This document shows, in pieces, positions 12,301 through 21,300 of a stretch of 64,000 nt of DNA. Origin of the DNA: Hygrocybe punicea (taxonomy: Eukaryota > Basidiomycota > Agaricomycetes > Agaricales > Hygrophoraceae); the NCBI GenBank assembly GCA_963556145.1, contig OY744470.1, positions 3,472,001 to 3,536,000 on the forward strand, in the 5' to 3' direction. The notes under the pieces were generated by a model, which was not told where the DNA came from, did no database searches, and saw nothing but the letters and a program-made list of their open reading frames with translations. Position numbers and translations under genes: made by a program. The first letter of the stretch is position 1, and the number at the start of each line of letters is the position of its first letter.

Positions 12301-14127
12301 CCATTCTAAAGCTGCAGAAACTCGCCTTCGGCGAACCAATAAAGGCGTTCGCTCCATGTCTTCTGGAGTTGGTCTGGCAGGACCAGTGAAAATAAACGCT
12401 AGCACTTCATCAAGTTCTTTAATTGTTGGAGGCAACCGTTGATATATCTTTGGTGTTGGGTTTTGAAACATGATGGCATTTGCTTTCATTTTATGCATCC
12501 CAGAGGAGACACGAACAATACATTTGTTGTGACGAACACGGGCAATCAAAAGTTGTTCAGCAAATGTTAGATTTTGAAGTTGTGCAGGAATTCTTCCCAT
12601 CCAAAGTCCATTCGCCAAAGCATATTTGGGAGTTTGGCCTTTATTCAGACTGAGCACACATGGTTTGCATATCCATTTACATGTGTCATCTAGCACTGGA
12701 CCTTTGATATCCTCTATTGGATCAGAACAATGATATCGTTCACATCTTGTGATTCCCATATTGTCTCTAGTTAATATTTTCAGATTAACCTTCGTCTTTG
12801 ACAATAAAGACATGTTTTTCAATGCAACCAATTGACCACATACAGCACACCCACTTTCTTGGAAACATTCAGGTGATGTATCTCTGCACCAGTTGCTGAT
12901 TATGGTTTCCTTCAATTCAATAGATGGAGGAGGAGGAGGAAATAATTGCTCATCTGACTTGTCCAATTCTTCTTTCATTTGAGCCTGAGTTTCTTCTTTG
13001 CCGCACTCATTTGTTTCTGTCATTTTTTGTCTTCTGTACCACTGTTTACACAGGTCTTTATGTGATTTAATATCATGCACATGAAAAATAGAAACATGAG
13101 TATCACAAGCTGAACAATTATGCCTCATTAATGCCACAGATAGATCTTGTCCATGTAATCTTCGTAATGTCTTTGACAAATATATACCATGTATTGTTGT
13201 TATTTCACCAATATCCTTCACTGTCAAATTTGGCAGAAGTTCATGTAAAGGCATTTTAACACATGCATATGTTTTTCTATCTTCATATAAAGTGTTGGCT
13301 GTTTGTTCATCAATATGCCCCACATATTCGAATAATATGTCAGAATCATGGTTGATATTATTAGACGGTAGCATAAAAGATTGAAGAAAGCTAAACTTGA
13401 ATGTTGGTATTCGTTTACCACCACCAATGTAGTCATATCTATGAACGAAATTTATATATAAAGATTTAAACAAGTGTCCGAATAAATTCAAATTGAACAC
13501 AATTATGTTTGAACGGCTATGCCGTATTATGAAACATAGTGTGGTCCACAGCAATGTTGCATGTGATAGAGAACTAGTAATACAATGAAATAAATATGTT
13601 TTGAAATCATGTCGTCTCAATAGCGATCGCATGAGCAATGCTTTGATCATTTTACAACGACATTGGACAGTGATAGGTTTGAGAAGACAATACAAAGCAA
13701 AGAGATATTTAGGAGGTAAGAAATATGTTCTGGCATATTGAATAGAATGTATTCGCATTTTGAAGGCGCTATTTTTAAATGTAGTCCAAACGAATAATGG
13801 ATCGACTGTCAAGTTATCTTTTGTTTCTTTTGTTATTCCAATGATCTTTACATATAGTGTTGCATTTATTTGCATTAATATTGTTGCATCGCCCTGATCT
13901 GGGGCCAACTCATGTTCTATGAGTTTTCTTTGAAAAACACCCAATTCTTGGGTCAAGGTTGATATCACAGGACAGGAAATTGGTTCAGGAGAGATATACA
14001 TAAGTTTGTCTTGGCATAGTTGTGGAAATAATGTTGCATTTGCAAGGAAATATAGATAAGTCAAACATGCAATGCAGACACGGATGATGTTGTGGGGATG
14101 AGGATTTGTGACAGTAAGAGGAAACAC
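6358..14127 (-). CDS. Helitron Rep/helicase polyprotein with C-terminal ubiquitin-protease-like domain
   Basis: A single uninterrupted 2589-aa frame. Order: Cys/His pairs (around residues 330-500); a DUF6570-like region (KYALANGLWMGRIP, KMKANAIMFQNPTPKIY, LVRRRRVSAALEWLKLNH); the Helitron N-terminal domain (FPCLFPYGLGG); rolling-circle motifs LTLHLHMLLW near residue 963 and a two-tyrosine motif YITDYITK near 1153; then a PIF1-type SF1 helicase with Walker A GGMAGTGKS near 1709 and Walker B FIDEVSMLS near 1783, ending with ACQGRTR. The last 250 residues read WDAEDWSCAYDSLFTILLAIW near 2335 and YFGDAHFTARIF...WFHDG near 2535, resembling the Cys and His boxes of C19 ubiquitin proteases. It nicks and unwinds DNA for rolling-circle transposition. 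The frame has no stops, so recent activity is possible. It is visibly more AT-rich than its left neighbour. The exact start is uncertain. Confidence 0.95.
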   Translation of the reverse strand: MFPLTVTNPHPHNIIRVCIACLTYLYFLANATLFPQLCQDKLMYISPEPISCPVISTLTQELGVFQRKLIEHELAPDQGDATILMQINATLYVKIIGITKETKDNLTVDPLFVWTTFKNSAFKMRIHSIQYARTYFLPPKYLFALYCLLKPITVQCRCKMIKALLMRSLLRRHDFKTYLFHCITSSLSHATLLWTTLCFIIRHSRSNIIVFNLNLFGHLFKSLYINFVHRYDYIGGGKRIPTFKFSFLQSFMLPSNNINHDSDILFEYVGHIDEQTANTLYEDRKTYACVKMPLHELLPNLTVKDIGEITTIHGIYLSKTLRRLHGQDLSVALMRHNCSACDTHVSIFHVHDIKSHKDLCKQWYRRQKMTETNECGKEETQAQMKEELDKSDEQLFPPPPPSIELKETIISNWCRDTSPECFQESGCAVCGQLVALKNMSLLSKTKVNLKILTRDNMGITRCERYHCSDPIEDIKGPVLDDTCKWICKPCVLSLNKGQTPKYALANGLWMGRIPAQLQNLTFAEQLLIARVRHNKCIVRVSSGMHKMKANAIMFQNPTPKIYQRLPPTIKELDEVLAFIFTGPARPTPEDMERTPLLVRRRRVSAALEWLKLNHMDYYDLDISYENLAQYPDHGIPVVVAYRPADTNKEPEATSAFDNEVEDGVEDGPCPFVVSGITGENLDITSPKALIARATKHLIDDHGGVLAISHARNPESFFNNPQLYPMMFPCLFPYGLGGISSIDNDVLSISDMMHKRHLLMYHDKRFQTDPYFPLIAFNQEQIKDSTTGGYLLTNKHNFNDIANRLMNINTAVLDDLSKRLSRGDRVKPDTSEEKACYKLISDLDHVAGQVKGSITNKKYMRNEIWSLISYIGAPTWFITFAPADINHPLCLYYADNKEKFYPKLRLPQDCYKLIANNPVAGARFFHFTTEMFIKHILGINESHPGLYGNTSGYYATVEEQGRLTLHLHMLLWIKGCLTPQEIRDKIMGENSDFQKRLVEYLESLCVGQFMTGSKDEVSQKMEQTMSKPEYQPPTCVMPDPPSYNCSMNCQYHNKRSTWWQRFQDVVDDLLLRLNVHNRHDGKKKPYCLNSKGECKRRFPCDIFQQTFVEPNTGALNLKHGEPWMNTVTPEVTYMLRCNSDVTSLLSGTAIKAIVAYITDYITKFSLKTYSIFEVIKSIFDKNSEMIGGDLKRKDKVRKLFTQIVNSLTSKMEIGAPMASLYVLGNPDHYTSHKFVPFFWRSYVKEVISAWSDEEIPNICEDQNNAQKVVIGKNNGAYIGLSKVNNYMFRPALYDNVSLYDWIRLATMEPKKRRTKTKTKRARKEPVQNQIFDNLGCDDLSDSCTEPTNVDYSSDDNLSDVVDNDILMEIDEISKPDGLNRNAGTEIADKTNEVDLNKLTKFENDYTLHSNHPQYLTHHAKMKGNDPFIVPNFIPNTLPRADRGDREYYCCTMLTFFKPWRSGKELKSKLQTWDNAFIDHEFSKKELEIMKYFGLRYECLDARDDFSAKRQKNNTANIRYSWATSNGLDELDDMHNAEFAFNGDDFNNNIDEDNNDTEILLKLGQKGQKRKDQMLIAERTLKRSGWLDDCIDGTPDIGPLIPIEPPVVQLAKLWRTAVLAKKKEIIDDRNKNLPTNTATINKLGNFQYNDVKIVDAAYINHMFIPANRADRHLIDVTINDYKLNTDQKRAFHIIANHSTLINGSDKLRMYLGGMAGTGKSQVIKALTSFFGKHNENHRFVVLAPTGGAAALVNGSTYHSILGINQGGSSRSLAQVRANLDGVDYIFIDEVSMLSCRDMYKISAQCAKARGVYDEPFGGINMIFAGDFGQLPPAMSGAPLYSGTVGVQINSSQTIANQEAAIGKALWHQITTVVILRENMRQTNQSEEDVQLRLALENMRYKACTPKDIAFLRTRVAGKGPNDPKLAQKKFRNVSVITALNAQKDKINELGIQRFAAENRRPLTSFYSIDRWNDPTSSNSKRKSHHMSTILDPIRHTKILEPSLQKLLWSQPHASSSDHIPGRLDLCVGMPVMLRNNDATECCITKGAEGIVVGWQSAIGPEQQTVLDTLFVRLLNPPKKINIEGLPENVVPITKHVTSTMCSLPNDDVISLSREQVLVLPNFAMTDYACQGRTRPNNVVDLSSCRNHQSYYTCLSRSASAAGTIIMQGFDPKVITGGASGYLRQEFRELELLDEITKLKYQGLLPDHVKGDQRNSIIDQFRKWKGKSYIPKNIHHAIAWKATEQLNQYTIQPSPWQLIKHMNKNQKADFRNLNFVPAKGTVPITVTHKNSMANVLQNKKRKLQQVVSSSSIVKKRRKTSTIELNEPKGFIWDAEDWSCAYDSLFTILLAIWNEDPSSWKKRFNSINEILKILSLGFKRSKNHTTDLETVRNTIRHLLHQDKPEIFPYGQVGIAISDLAHYIMKANEPMTSTCLKCINCENITILENDRCDAIFHCSYSFSGTISTCLAQIIVNRQRHKCQLCWGEITKFIAFNKIPPLIMFTVDSIENLIISQVINLSIDDISTAYTLRGIVYFGDAHFTARIFINSMVWFHDGISTRSICINEGDIDDFSNINLLSCNGNNAVLFIYAQS

Positions 14128-15187
14128 CGCCCATTTAACTAGTCAAGTGGTTCGGATCATGAATAACAATTAACACAATGGGATTGATCATATGACATTA
14201 TATTATTTGTAAGCTTTTCCCAAAACACCATAAGGCGTGCCTGAATCTTTAGAAATCTGTGTTTACTTTTTTTATTCCATTCTATGTTCCTGTGACATGC
14301 CTTGATACAGGCCAAAAATGCATCTGTATCATGAATAGCTGCCTTACGATCTTATTAGGGGTCTGGCTGACAAGACATTGATCAAACCGACTGAGAAGAA
14401 CAATGGTACCCCCTTTTAAGATATTTTGTGGATTTAATCTTCAGAGTCTCAGTGATATTTATTTCTGGCTTTCTCAACAGACAAAACAGGTATTGAAGTT
14501 GAACAACCAGGCTGTTTGACAACTGTGCATATTTGACAATTGCTTGGTAATTCATGGAAATTATCATTGTTCTTCATCCTTGTCAGAAATACATTGTCAT
14601 TTTTATGGAGCTGTACGTATCATTCCCACACAAGTATACTGTATTATTCTGGTACCAAAGAGTCATAGCTCCCCTTGGAGTGACAGTTATATCTTCCACT
14701 ACAAGAGGGGGTTTTGTTACTCTTGTATCATTGTATCCTCATTTAATAGGTCCATAAAGTTCGTGATTCTGGTTTCTTACATATATTCAATTTGAATTTT
14801 CATTAGCCCGAATGAGAGTCATCTCAGGTTGTCCTTCTCAAGTTGAGTGTGTAGGTGGTTGTACAACTGAACTGAAAGTAATGCATTCACCAGGATATAT
14901 TTTAGACAAACAGATTTTCAGTCAACAAGATTGATGCCTTATGCTGTATCTATGCTCACTATCATGCTCAATTCTTATGGTCATAGGACAGTAACACAAA
15001 CCATTTTTAACGGAGCAAAAAGAAATACATATATAGAAACTGTACAAATGTTAATAGTAGCGATGTATGAGGAGGACATTTGAGGGCACAGATTGTCACC
15101 AAGTTTCCAGAAATCAACGACTGGGATACAGTTTTTTTAGTCAAATATAATGAATACTCCACAAAAGAAGGACTTACTCCTCCAAAA
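14128..15187. other. Spacer and probable Helitron 5' flank, no gene
   Basis: AT-rich sequence with only short frames. The 5' end of the Helitron should lie here, but no TC-start border or terminal structure could be fixed by eye. Confidence 0.4.
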
Positions 15188-17095
15188 TTAAGGCCCGGGA
15201 TCAAGTTTGGATGTCGATGGCTTGGGAGATGAAGGCCTCGTTTGGCTTGGAGTAATGGAGAGTAGGATTTCGGGTGGAACGATGTTGCTCCAATCCACAT
15301 CCATTGATGAAGCGCTGGGCTCTGCAGGGGTCGATGACTGGTGGCGTGACGATGCACGCGTATTGGGACGGAATCCTAGGACATGGAGAAGATCAGAATT
15401 GGAATATATACAGCCTATGATGTAATGTTGAAATACATACCCGGAGTCGGAGACTTCTTCGGTGGCTTCACCAGGTTGAGTTTCTCTACGATAATGCCCG
15501 CTTGCTCCCAAGCAACATCCAATTTCCTCCTCTTTGCCATCTCGCCATCCTCGTGACCATCGCTGGGAGACATCTTTTCAGGTTCGGGAGATCCGTCATC
15601 GTTGTCCATGGTTATATCATTATCAACATCCAACAACCCCGCCCACTCTGGTCCTAAAATGTCCAACTTCGCGGATTCCGGTGCCACAACATCCAGCTCG
15701 GGGGCGATGGGTGGCTTAATCTCCATGCCGATTGCCGGGTTGTGCGCGACGACCCAATTTCAACAGCGACTGCGAGATGTCAGTGCATTAATCATAACAA
15801 GGTGAGCAACGTACGCATTTGGGCCTTAGACCGCTTCTTCTTTACCGGGGCTACGTCCTCCTCCATCTTTATGTCGTCTATACATGAATAAATGTGTTGG
15901 ATCATCGTTTTGATATTTGGAATTCAATAACTCACCCTCATCGTCGTCCTCGGCTTTGGACTTGATTGTGCGCTCTGTCATGATGAAGGGTTTGCATGTA
16001 TGACAATCACAGACAATGAAAGTACTTACTGGACTTGGGCTTGGGCTTGGGCTTCTTTTTGTCCTTCTCGGACGAATTGTCCGCGCCACCTGAATATTCA
16101 ATAGATCTATACACCACTATGGTTGAAAATTTGTACAAACCAGCAGAAGATGCCTTCTGTTTTTTGACCGATTTTGACTTGGCTTTGCCCTTGCCCTTGC
16201 CCTGGGCAACTGGCTCCTCTGCAAATGTACTATATCATTAGCACAATCACACATGTAATTCTAGATCACACCTTCATCATCATCTGCCACATCAGAATCG
16301 ACGAGGACACTATGTCCTTTACACCAAGCAATAACATGACCGATGATCTCGAGCTTTGTGGCATCCGGAAGCCCACCGAATGACCAATTTGCCAAGGTTC
16401 CGCTGTGCCATGCTGGCACGGATTCGTCGTATTTTGCCCAATCTATGATGCCAGACGTGAGAATTCATTTGGCCATAAATACATATATACTTACCTAGAT
16501 CCTCGGGCTTGATCTCGGTGTTCACAGCGCCATGTTGAATCAAAGCCGATGGAGAATGTTTCCCGACATAAAATTCTTTCAGGAGCCAATCATCGAAGAT
16601 CTTGCTTCGCCAGTCACGGGTAACCTCGTTTGCCCGTTTCGCCACCAAGACTTCTGCCCAAATTTCGTCCATGACGGTGTCGGTATACTTGAGGTAATCC
16701 CGAAGTGAATCGGTCCCTTCCTTATCATTTTTGACGTAGTCCGGCGAGTAGTTGGGTGCCTTGTTGTATGCGATGGCTGCTGTCGCGTAGATGTACATAT
16801 CCATTTGATAAATCAAGCGACGGAGCGGTTCCTCGTATCGTTCGGGGATTTCGCGCCATAACTCACCTCGGGCGGTGGCATCGTGGGGGTGTGTCTTCAG
16901 TACATAGAGATTACGAGAAAATACGGGAATGGTGCCGGATTCCTTGTTGGGTGCCGGAATCTTGGGCGGGACCATGTACTGGATTTGGAAGATGCGATGT
17001 AGCTCCTGCAGCTTTTTGGGCGGCGCATCAGGCCAGTACTTGAAGGCGGCGGGATTGACAGCGGGAGTCGAGGTTTTGACGACTGGCAAGGACAT
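15188..17095 (-). CDS. Multi-exon protein of unknown function with basic/acidic, nuclear-type tail
   Basis: I do not recognise this family. Exon 1 runs 17095-16496 from MSLPVVKTSTPAV; further exons are 16442-16272, 16218-16141, 16089-16030, 15974-15936 and 15877-15815, joined by introns of about 50-55 nt. The N-terminal 250 residues are a compact, Trp- and Tyr-rich region (APPKKLQELHRIFQIQYMVP; WREIPERYEEPLRRLIYQMD; DWAKYDESVPAWHSGTLANW). The tail alternates KGKGKAKSKSVKKQK, KKKPKPKPKSK and acidic runs, as in nuclear proteins. The exon from 15769 onward is open in a different phase from the one the splice predicts, so a small indel or an unseen intron lies there. The open part (PPIAPELDVVAPESAKLDIL) continues through an intron near 15380-15440 to a stop at 15188. 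CACGTG lies at 17205-17210, 110 bp upstream. Confidence 0.6.
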
Positions 17096-17204
17096 GGTAG
17101 ATGAAATAAAAGTTTTTTGGTCGACGTGTGAGGCGATTTGAGAGCAAAAGAAAAGGGCGGATTTATTACTCAACGCTCCAGACTATGAATACAGATGTCA
17201 CGAC

Positions 17205-17210
17205 CACGTG
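17205..17210. promoter_or_regulatory. CACGTG motif upstream of the 15.2-17.1 kb gene
   Basis: Palindromic E-box-type hexamer 110 bp upstream of the start codon at 17095. It belongs to the window-wide pattern of CACGTG near gene starts. Confidence 0.35.
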
Positions 17211-17539
17211 ACCAGATCAATCGCCACATGTTCGACCTCATGTTCGGCTTCTTTGCATGCATAAACAACAGATCTATTTATTTATGTTTTTGATGTGGCT
17301 CGAGCTTAGAAGTTGTCCAAAGCTAGTAATTGCACGCAGAAAACCGACATGTGCAGCGTATGGAATATTTTTCAGTTGGTAAGGCAATAAATCGAGTTAA
17401 TTCGTTCGATGAATATTCACGGACTGGTCCGTTGACGGAAAAGCACAACAAGTCTGACTTGTTGGATGGATGTAGAAGGCCTAGATATACTACAACAAAC
17501 ATGTTGTTGGGTGTGTTCGGTCACCGGACATGTTTGGTG

Positions 17540-18140
17540 GATGTCAATGTACGACTAGATATACTACACCGAACACATCGAACATGTTCGGTGTGTTCGG
17601 TGGAGATGTTCGGTGGATGTCAACCAATGGTTGTGACTGGATATACCACACCGAACACATCGAACATGTTCGGTGTGTTCGGTGGAGATGTTCGGTGGAT
17701 GTCAACCAACGGTTGTGACTAGATATATCACACCGAACACATCGAACATGTTCGGTGTGTTCGGTGGAGATGTTCGGTGGATGTCAACCAACGGTTGTGA
17801 CCGGATATATCACACCGAACACATCGAACATGTTCGGTGTGTTCGGTGGAGATGTTCGGTGGATGTCAACCAATGGCGATGTGTTCGGTGTGATATATCT
17901 AATCACAACCGTTGGTTGACATCCACCGAACATCTCCACCGAACACACCGAACATGTTCGATGTGTTCGGTGTGGTATATCCGGTCACAACCGTTGGTTG
18001 ACATCCACCGAACATCTTCACCGAACACACCGAACATGTTCGATGTGTTCGGTGTAGTATATCTCCTCATAATGGTTGGTTGACATCCACCGAACATCTC
18101 CACCGAACACACCGAACACGTCCGATCTGTTCGGTGGATA
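17540..18140. repeat. Head-to-head 81-bp tandem arrays rich in CCGAACA/TGTTCGG
   Basis: About four plus-oriented 81-bp units (marker GGTGGATGTCAACCAA at about 17615, 17696, 17777, 17858) are followed by about three units in reverse orientation. The axis is near 17880. Each unit contains its own palindrome around GAACATGTTC. The whole block can fold into one long hairpin. Apparent reading frames across it are products of the repeat. Confidence 0.9.
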
Positions 18141-18190
18141 TTGCTCTTTCAAGACATTTAAATGATTACATTGCTGATCAACGTGTTTGG

Positions 18191-18196
18191 CACGTG
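18191..18196. promoter_or_regulatory. CACGTG motif upstream of the ATP-grasp-like gene
   Basis: CACGTG hexamer about 195 bp before the ATG at 18390, between the 81-bp repeat block and the gene. Confidence 0.3.
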
Positions 18197-18389
18197 TTCG
18201 TTGTTTTATCATTGCCACTCTTGTCAGGTGACATAATTCCGACGTCTTATAATTAGAAGGTTTGTGGAATCGTCACCACCCGCTATCAACCACCCTGAAA
18301 GTAATCAATCATTAAGGTATTGATGTATTAATGATATCTGTGTCTGTTCCTCATACCATCCATCCGAAATCCTGCCTAGGTCCACAAAC

Positions 18390-21300
18390 ATGCCATATAA
18401 GAAGGAACTTGGTTATGAACTTTGCATGCACATCTGCCCTGGTCGAAAATGCGACTCTCCAAAAACGAAATGTCTTTTGTGGAAGAAGGAAGGCAACTCC
18501 TGCCAAAGACATGTCGGATCCGCACACCAACATCCCAAATGCGTTTCGTCTGGAATTTGTCCGCAGTCGGTATGTCTTGGTCGCAACATACGTGAAAATT
18601 CGCAGGGTGTCCGCAATGCGACGGCCGCGGAACTCGATCTCCCTCCACGCAAAAGGCTATCATCCGACTCTGAGATGGAAACATCATCTGACTGTGAAAC
18701 GGAACCGCCAACCACCGTAAGCAACAATGAACGCCGTATAACCACATTAAGCAACAATGACGGCCGTGTTTTCAAAATCCTTTTTATCCTTGACCCAACA
18801 ACTCGTATCGCGAGCAAAGCCGCAGCCATTAACGATCTTGCATTCGTCACCACGACCATATCCGACATCGAACTCGATACCATTGCCCATCTTGATGGTT
18901 ACGTCCATATCATCAAGTCATACAAGAGTCGCTATTCAGCATGTATTCAAGAATGGGTAATGTCTATTGTTTAACAGTAGACCCAGTCGTTTTGGTTAAC
19001 CCGATCGCAGATATAGTTGCAAAAGGTAGGTACACATAGCGCAGTTGCTTGCTGGGGGGGTAGGTTAACCCAAAAGACAGCACTTGCTGGGGAAATGTGG
19101 TGTGGTAGGTTGACCCAGGTACAGTTCTTGCTGGTCAAGGGTGGCTGGTTGGGTCAACCTGGTGTCAGCTCTGCCATGGAGTCGGTTAACCCAGGGCAGC
19201 TATTCCAGGACGGTTGGGTTGACCCAGGCCCAGCTGTTCAAGCCATGTGGGTTGACCTGGCTGCAGTTATTGTTGCAGCACTGGGTTGACCCCAGTCCAG
19301 CTCTTGCTGCAGGCTTGGGTTGACCTAGATGCAGCTTTTGCTGCAGAACTGGGTTGACTAGGGCCCAGCATTTGCTGGAGGGTGGGGTGACTGGGGTCCA
19401 GCGATTGCTGCAGCACTGGGTTGACCTGGGCCCAGCTATTGCTGCAGCATTGGGTTGACCTGGGCCCAGCTATTGTTGCAGCACTGGGTTGACCCGGGTC
19501 CAGCACCTGCTGCAGGGCTTGGGTTGACCAGGATCAGCTATTGCTGCAGCACCAGGTCAACCTGGTCCCAGGTATTGCTGCAGCATTGGGTTGACCCAGG
19601 TCCAGCACCTGCTGCAGGGCTTGGGTTGACCAGGATCAGCTATTGCTGCACCACCAGGTCAACCTGGGCCCAGCTATTGCTGCCGCATTGGGTTGACCTG
19701 GGCCAGATATTGCTGCAGCATTGGGTTGACCTGGCCCCAGCTCTGGCTGCAGAACTGGGTCAACCCAGGGCCAGCTATTGCTGCAGCATTGGGTTGACCT
19801 GGGCCCAGCTCTTGCTGCAGCATTGGGTCAACCCAGGTCCAGCTCTTGTTGCAGCATTGGGTCAACCCAGGTCCAGCACCTGCTGCAGGGCTTGGGTTGA
19901 CCAGGATCCAGCTATTGCTGCAGCACTTGGTTGACCCTGGCCCAGCACTTGCTGCAGGGTAGGTTGACCAGGGTCCAGCTATTGCTGCAGCACTGGGTTG
20001 ACCCAGGTCCAGCACCTGCTGCAGGGCTTGGGTGGACCGGGAGCCAGTGATTGCTGCAGCACTGGGTTGACCTGGCCCCAGCTCTTGCTGCAGCACCGGG
20101 TCAACCCAGGGCCAGTTATTGCTGCAGCATTGGTGGACCCAGGTCCAGCACCTGCTGCAGGGCTTGGGTTGACCAGGATCCAGCTATTGCTGCAGCACCA
20201 GGTCGACCTGGGCCCAGCTATTGCTGCAACATTGGGTCGACCTGGGCCAGCTATTGCTGCAGGATTGGGTTGACCTGGCCCCAGCTCTTGCTGCAGCACC
20301 AGGTCGACCTGGGCCCAGCTATTGCCACAGCATTGGGTTGACCTCGGCCTAGCTATTGCTGCAGCACTGGGTTGACCCAGGTCCAGCACTTGCTGCAGGG
20401 CTTGTGTTGACCGGGATCCAGCTATTGCTGCAGCAATGGGTTGACCCAGGTCCAGCACTTGCTGCAGGATAGGTTGCCGGGGGCACAGCTCGTTCTGCAG
20501 CATTGGGTTGATCCTGGACCCACTGATGGGGCAGGCTTGGGTTCACTAGGGTCTGGCTAGTGTTCCAGCACTGTGTTGCCATGCCCAGCTTTTGCTGCAG
20601 AAAAGGGTTGACCCTGGCCCACCTCTCCCTGCAGCATTGGGTTGACCAGTGTCCAGCTCTTGCTGCAACATGGGCTCATGTCAGTCGACAGGCTTGCATC
20701 ACATCCCACTTTGCCTGCATGTATTTCATGTTCCAAACATTGACAGAGCTCACACCAGCTCAAGCCAATATTTATTCAGAAACTGCCATATAAAGTAATC
20801 AAAAATTTTCAATCTGCACATGACACACATGTACCACATAATATAATTTGAATGCACTTATTCAAAGCACAGGGAATAGCAAAATTAAAAAATTATTATT
20901 TTGACAATGCACAATATCTTACTTTTACTATCAGCTATCAGCCATTACAGGAGCTACTTATTCCCAATGACAATCTATGACAAAATCAGAACTTACCCCA
21001 CTTGGAATATTGTGCTTTTCTATTTAATATTGCTCAATTACCTCACTATTACTTAAAATAGACACATAAATTTAATGATTATTTTATCCAAATACATAAT
21101 TAAATAGTGAAGGGCAGAAGGCAGGTGAGAGGAAGATAGGTGGGTGTGGAGTCAGAAGAAGGTGGGAGTGGGAGTGGGAGTGGGAAGAAGGTGGGAGTGG
21201 GAGTAGAGAAAGGTGGGAGTGGGAGAAGGGGATGGGTGTGGGAGAAGGGGGTGGGAGTGGGAGAAGAGGGAAGGTGGAGGCAGCCGGGAAGGGCAGCAGG

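Noticed and set aside
12900..13140. Separate zinc-finger gene
   Set aside because: The Cys/His pairs lie in the same unbroken frame as the Helitron protein.
17540..18140. Possible CRISPR array
   Set aside because: Units are contiguous without unique spacers and occur in both orientations; the genome is eukaryotic.
17330..18218. Cys-rich repeats reading MFGGCQ...HTEHIEHVRCVRWR
   Set aside because: Product of the 81-bp array, which is a multiple of three and so stays open; not a repeat protein.
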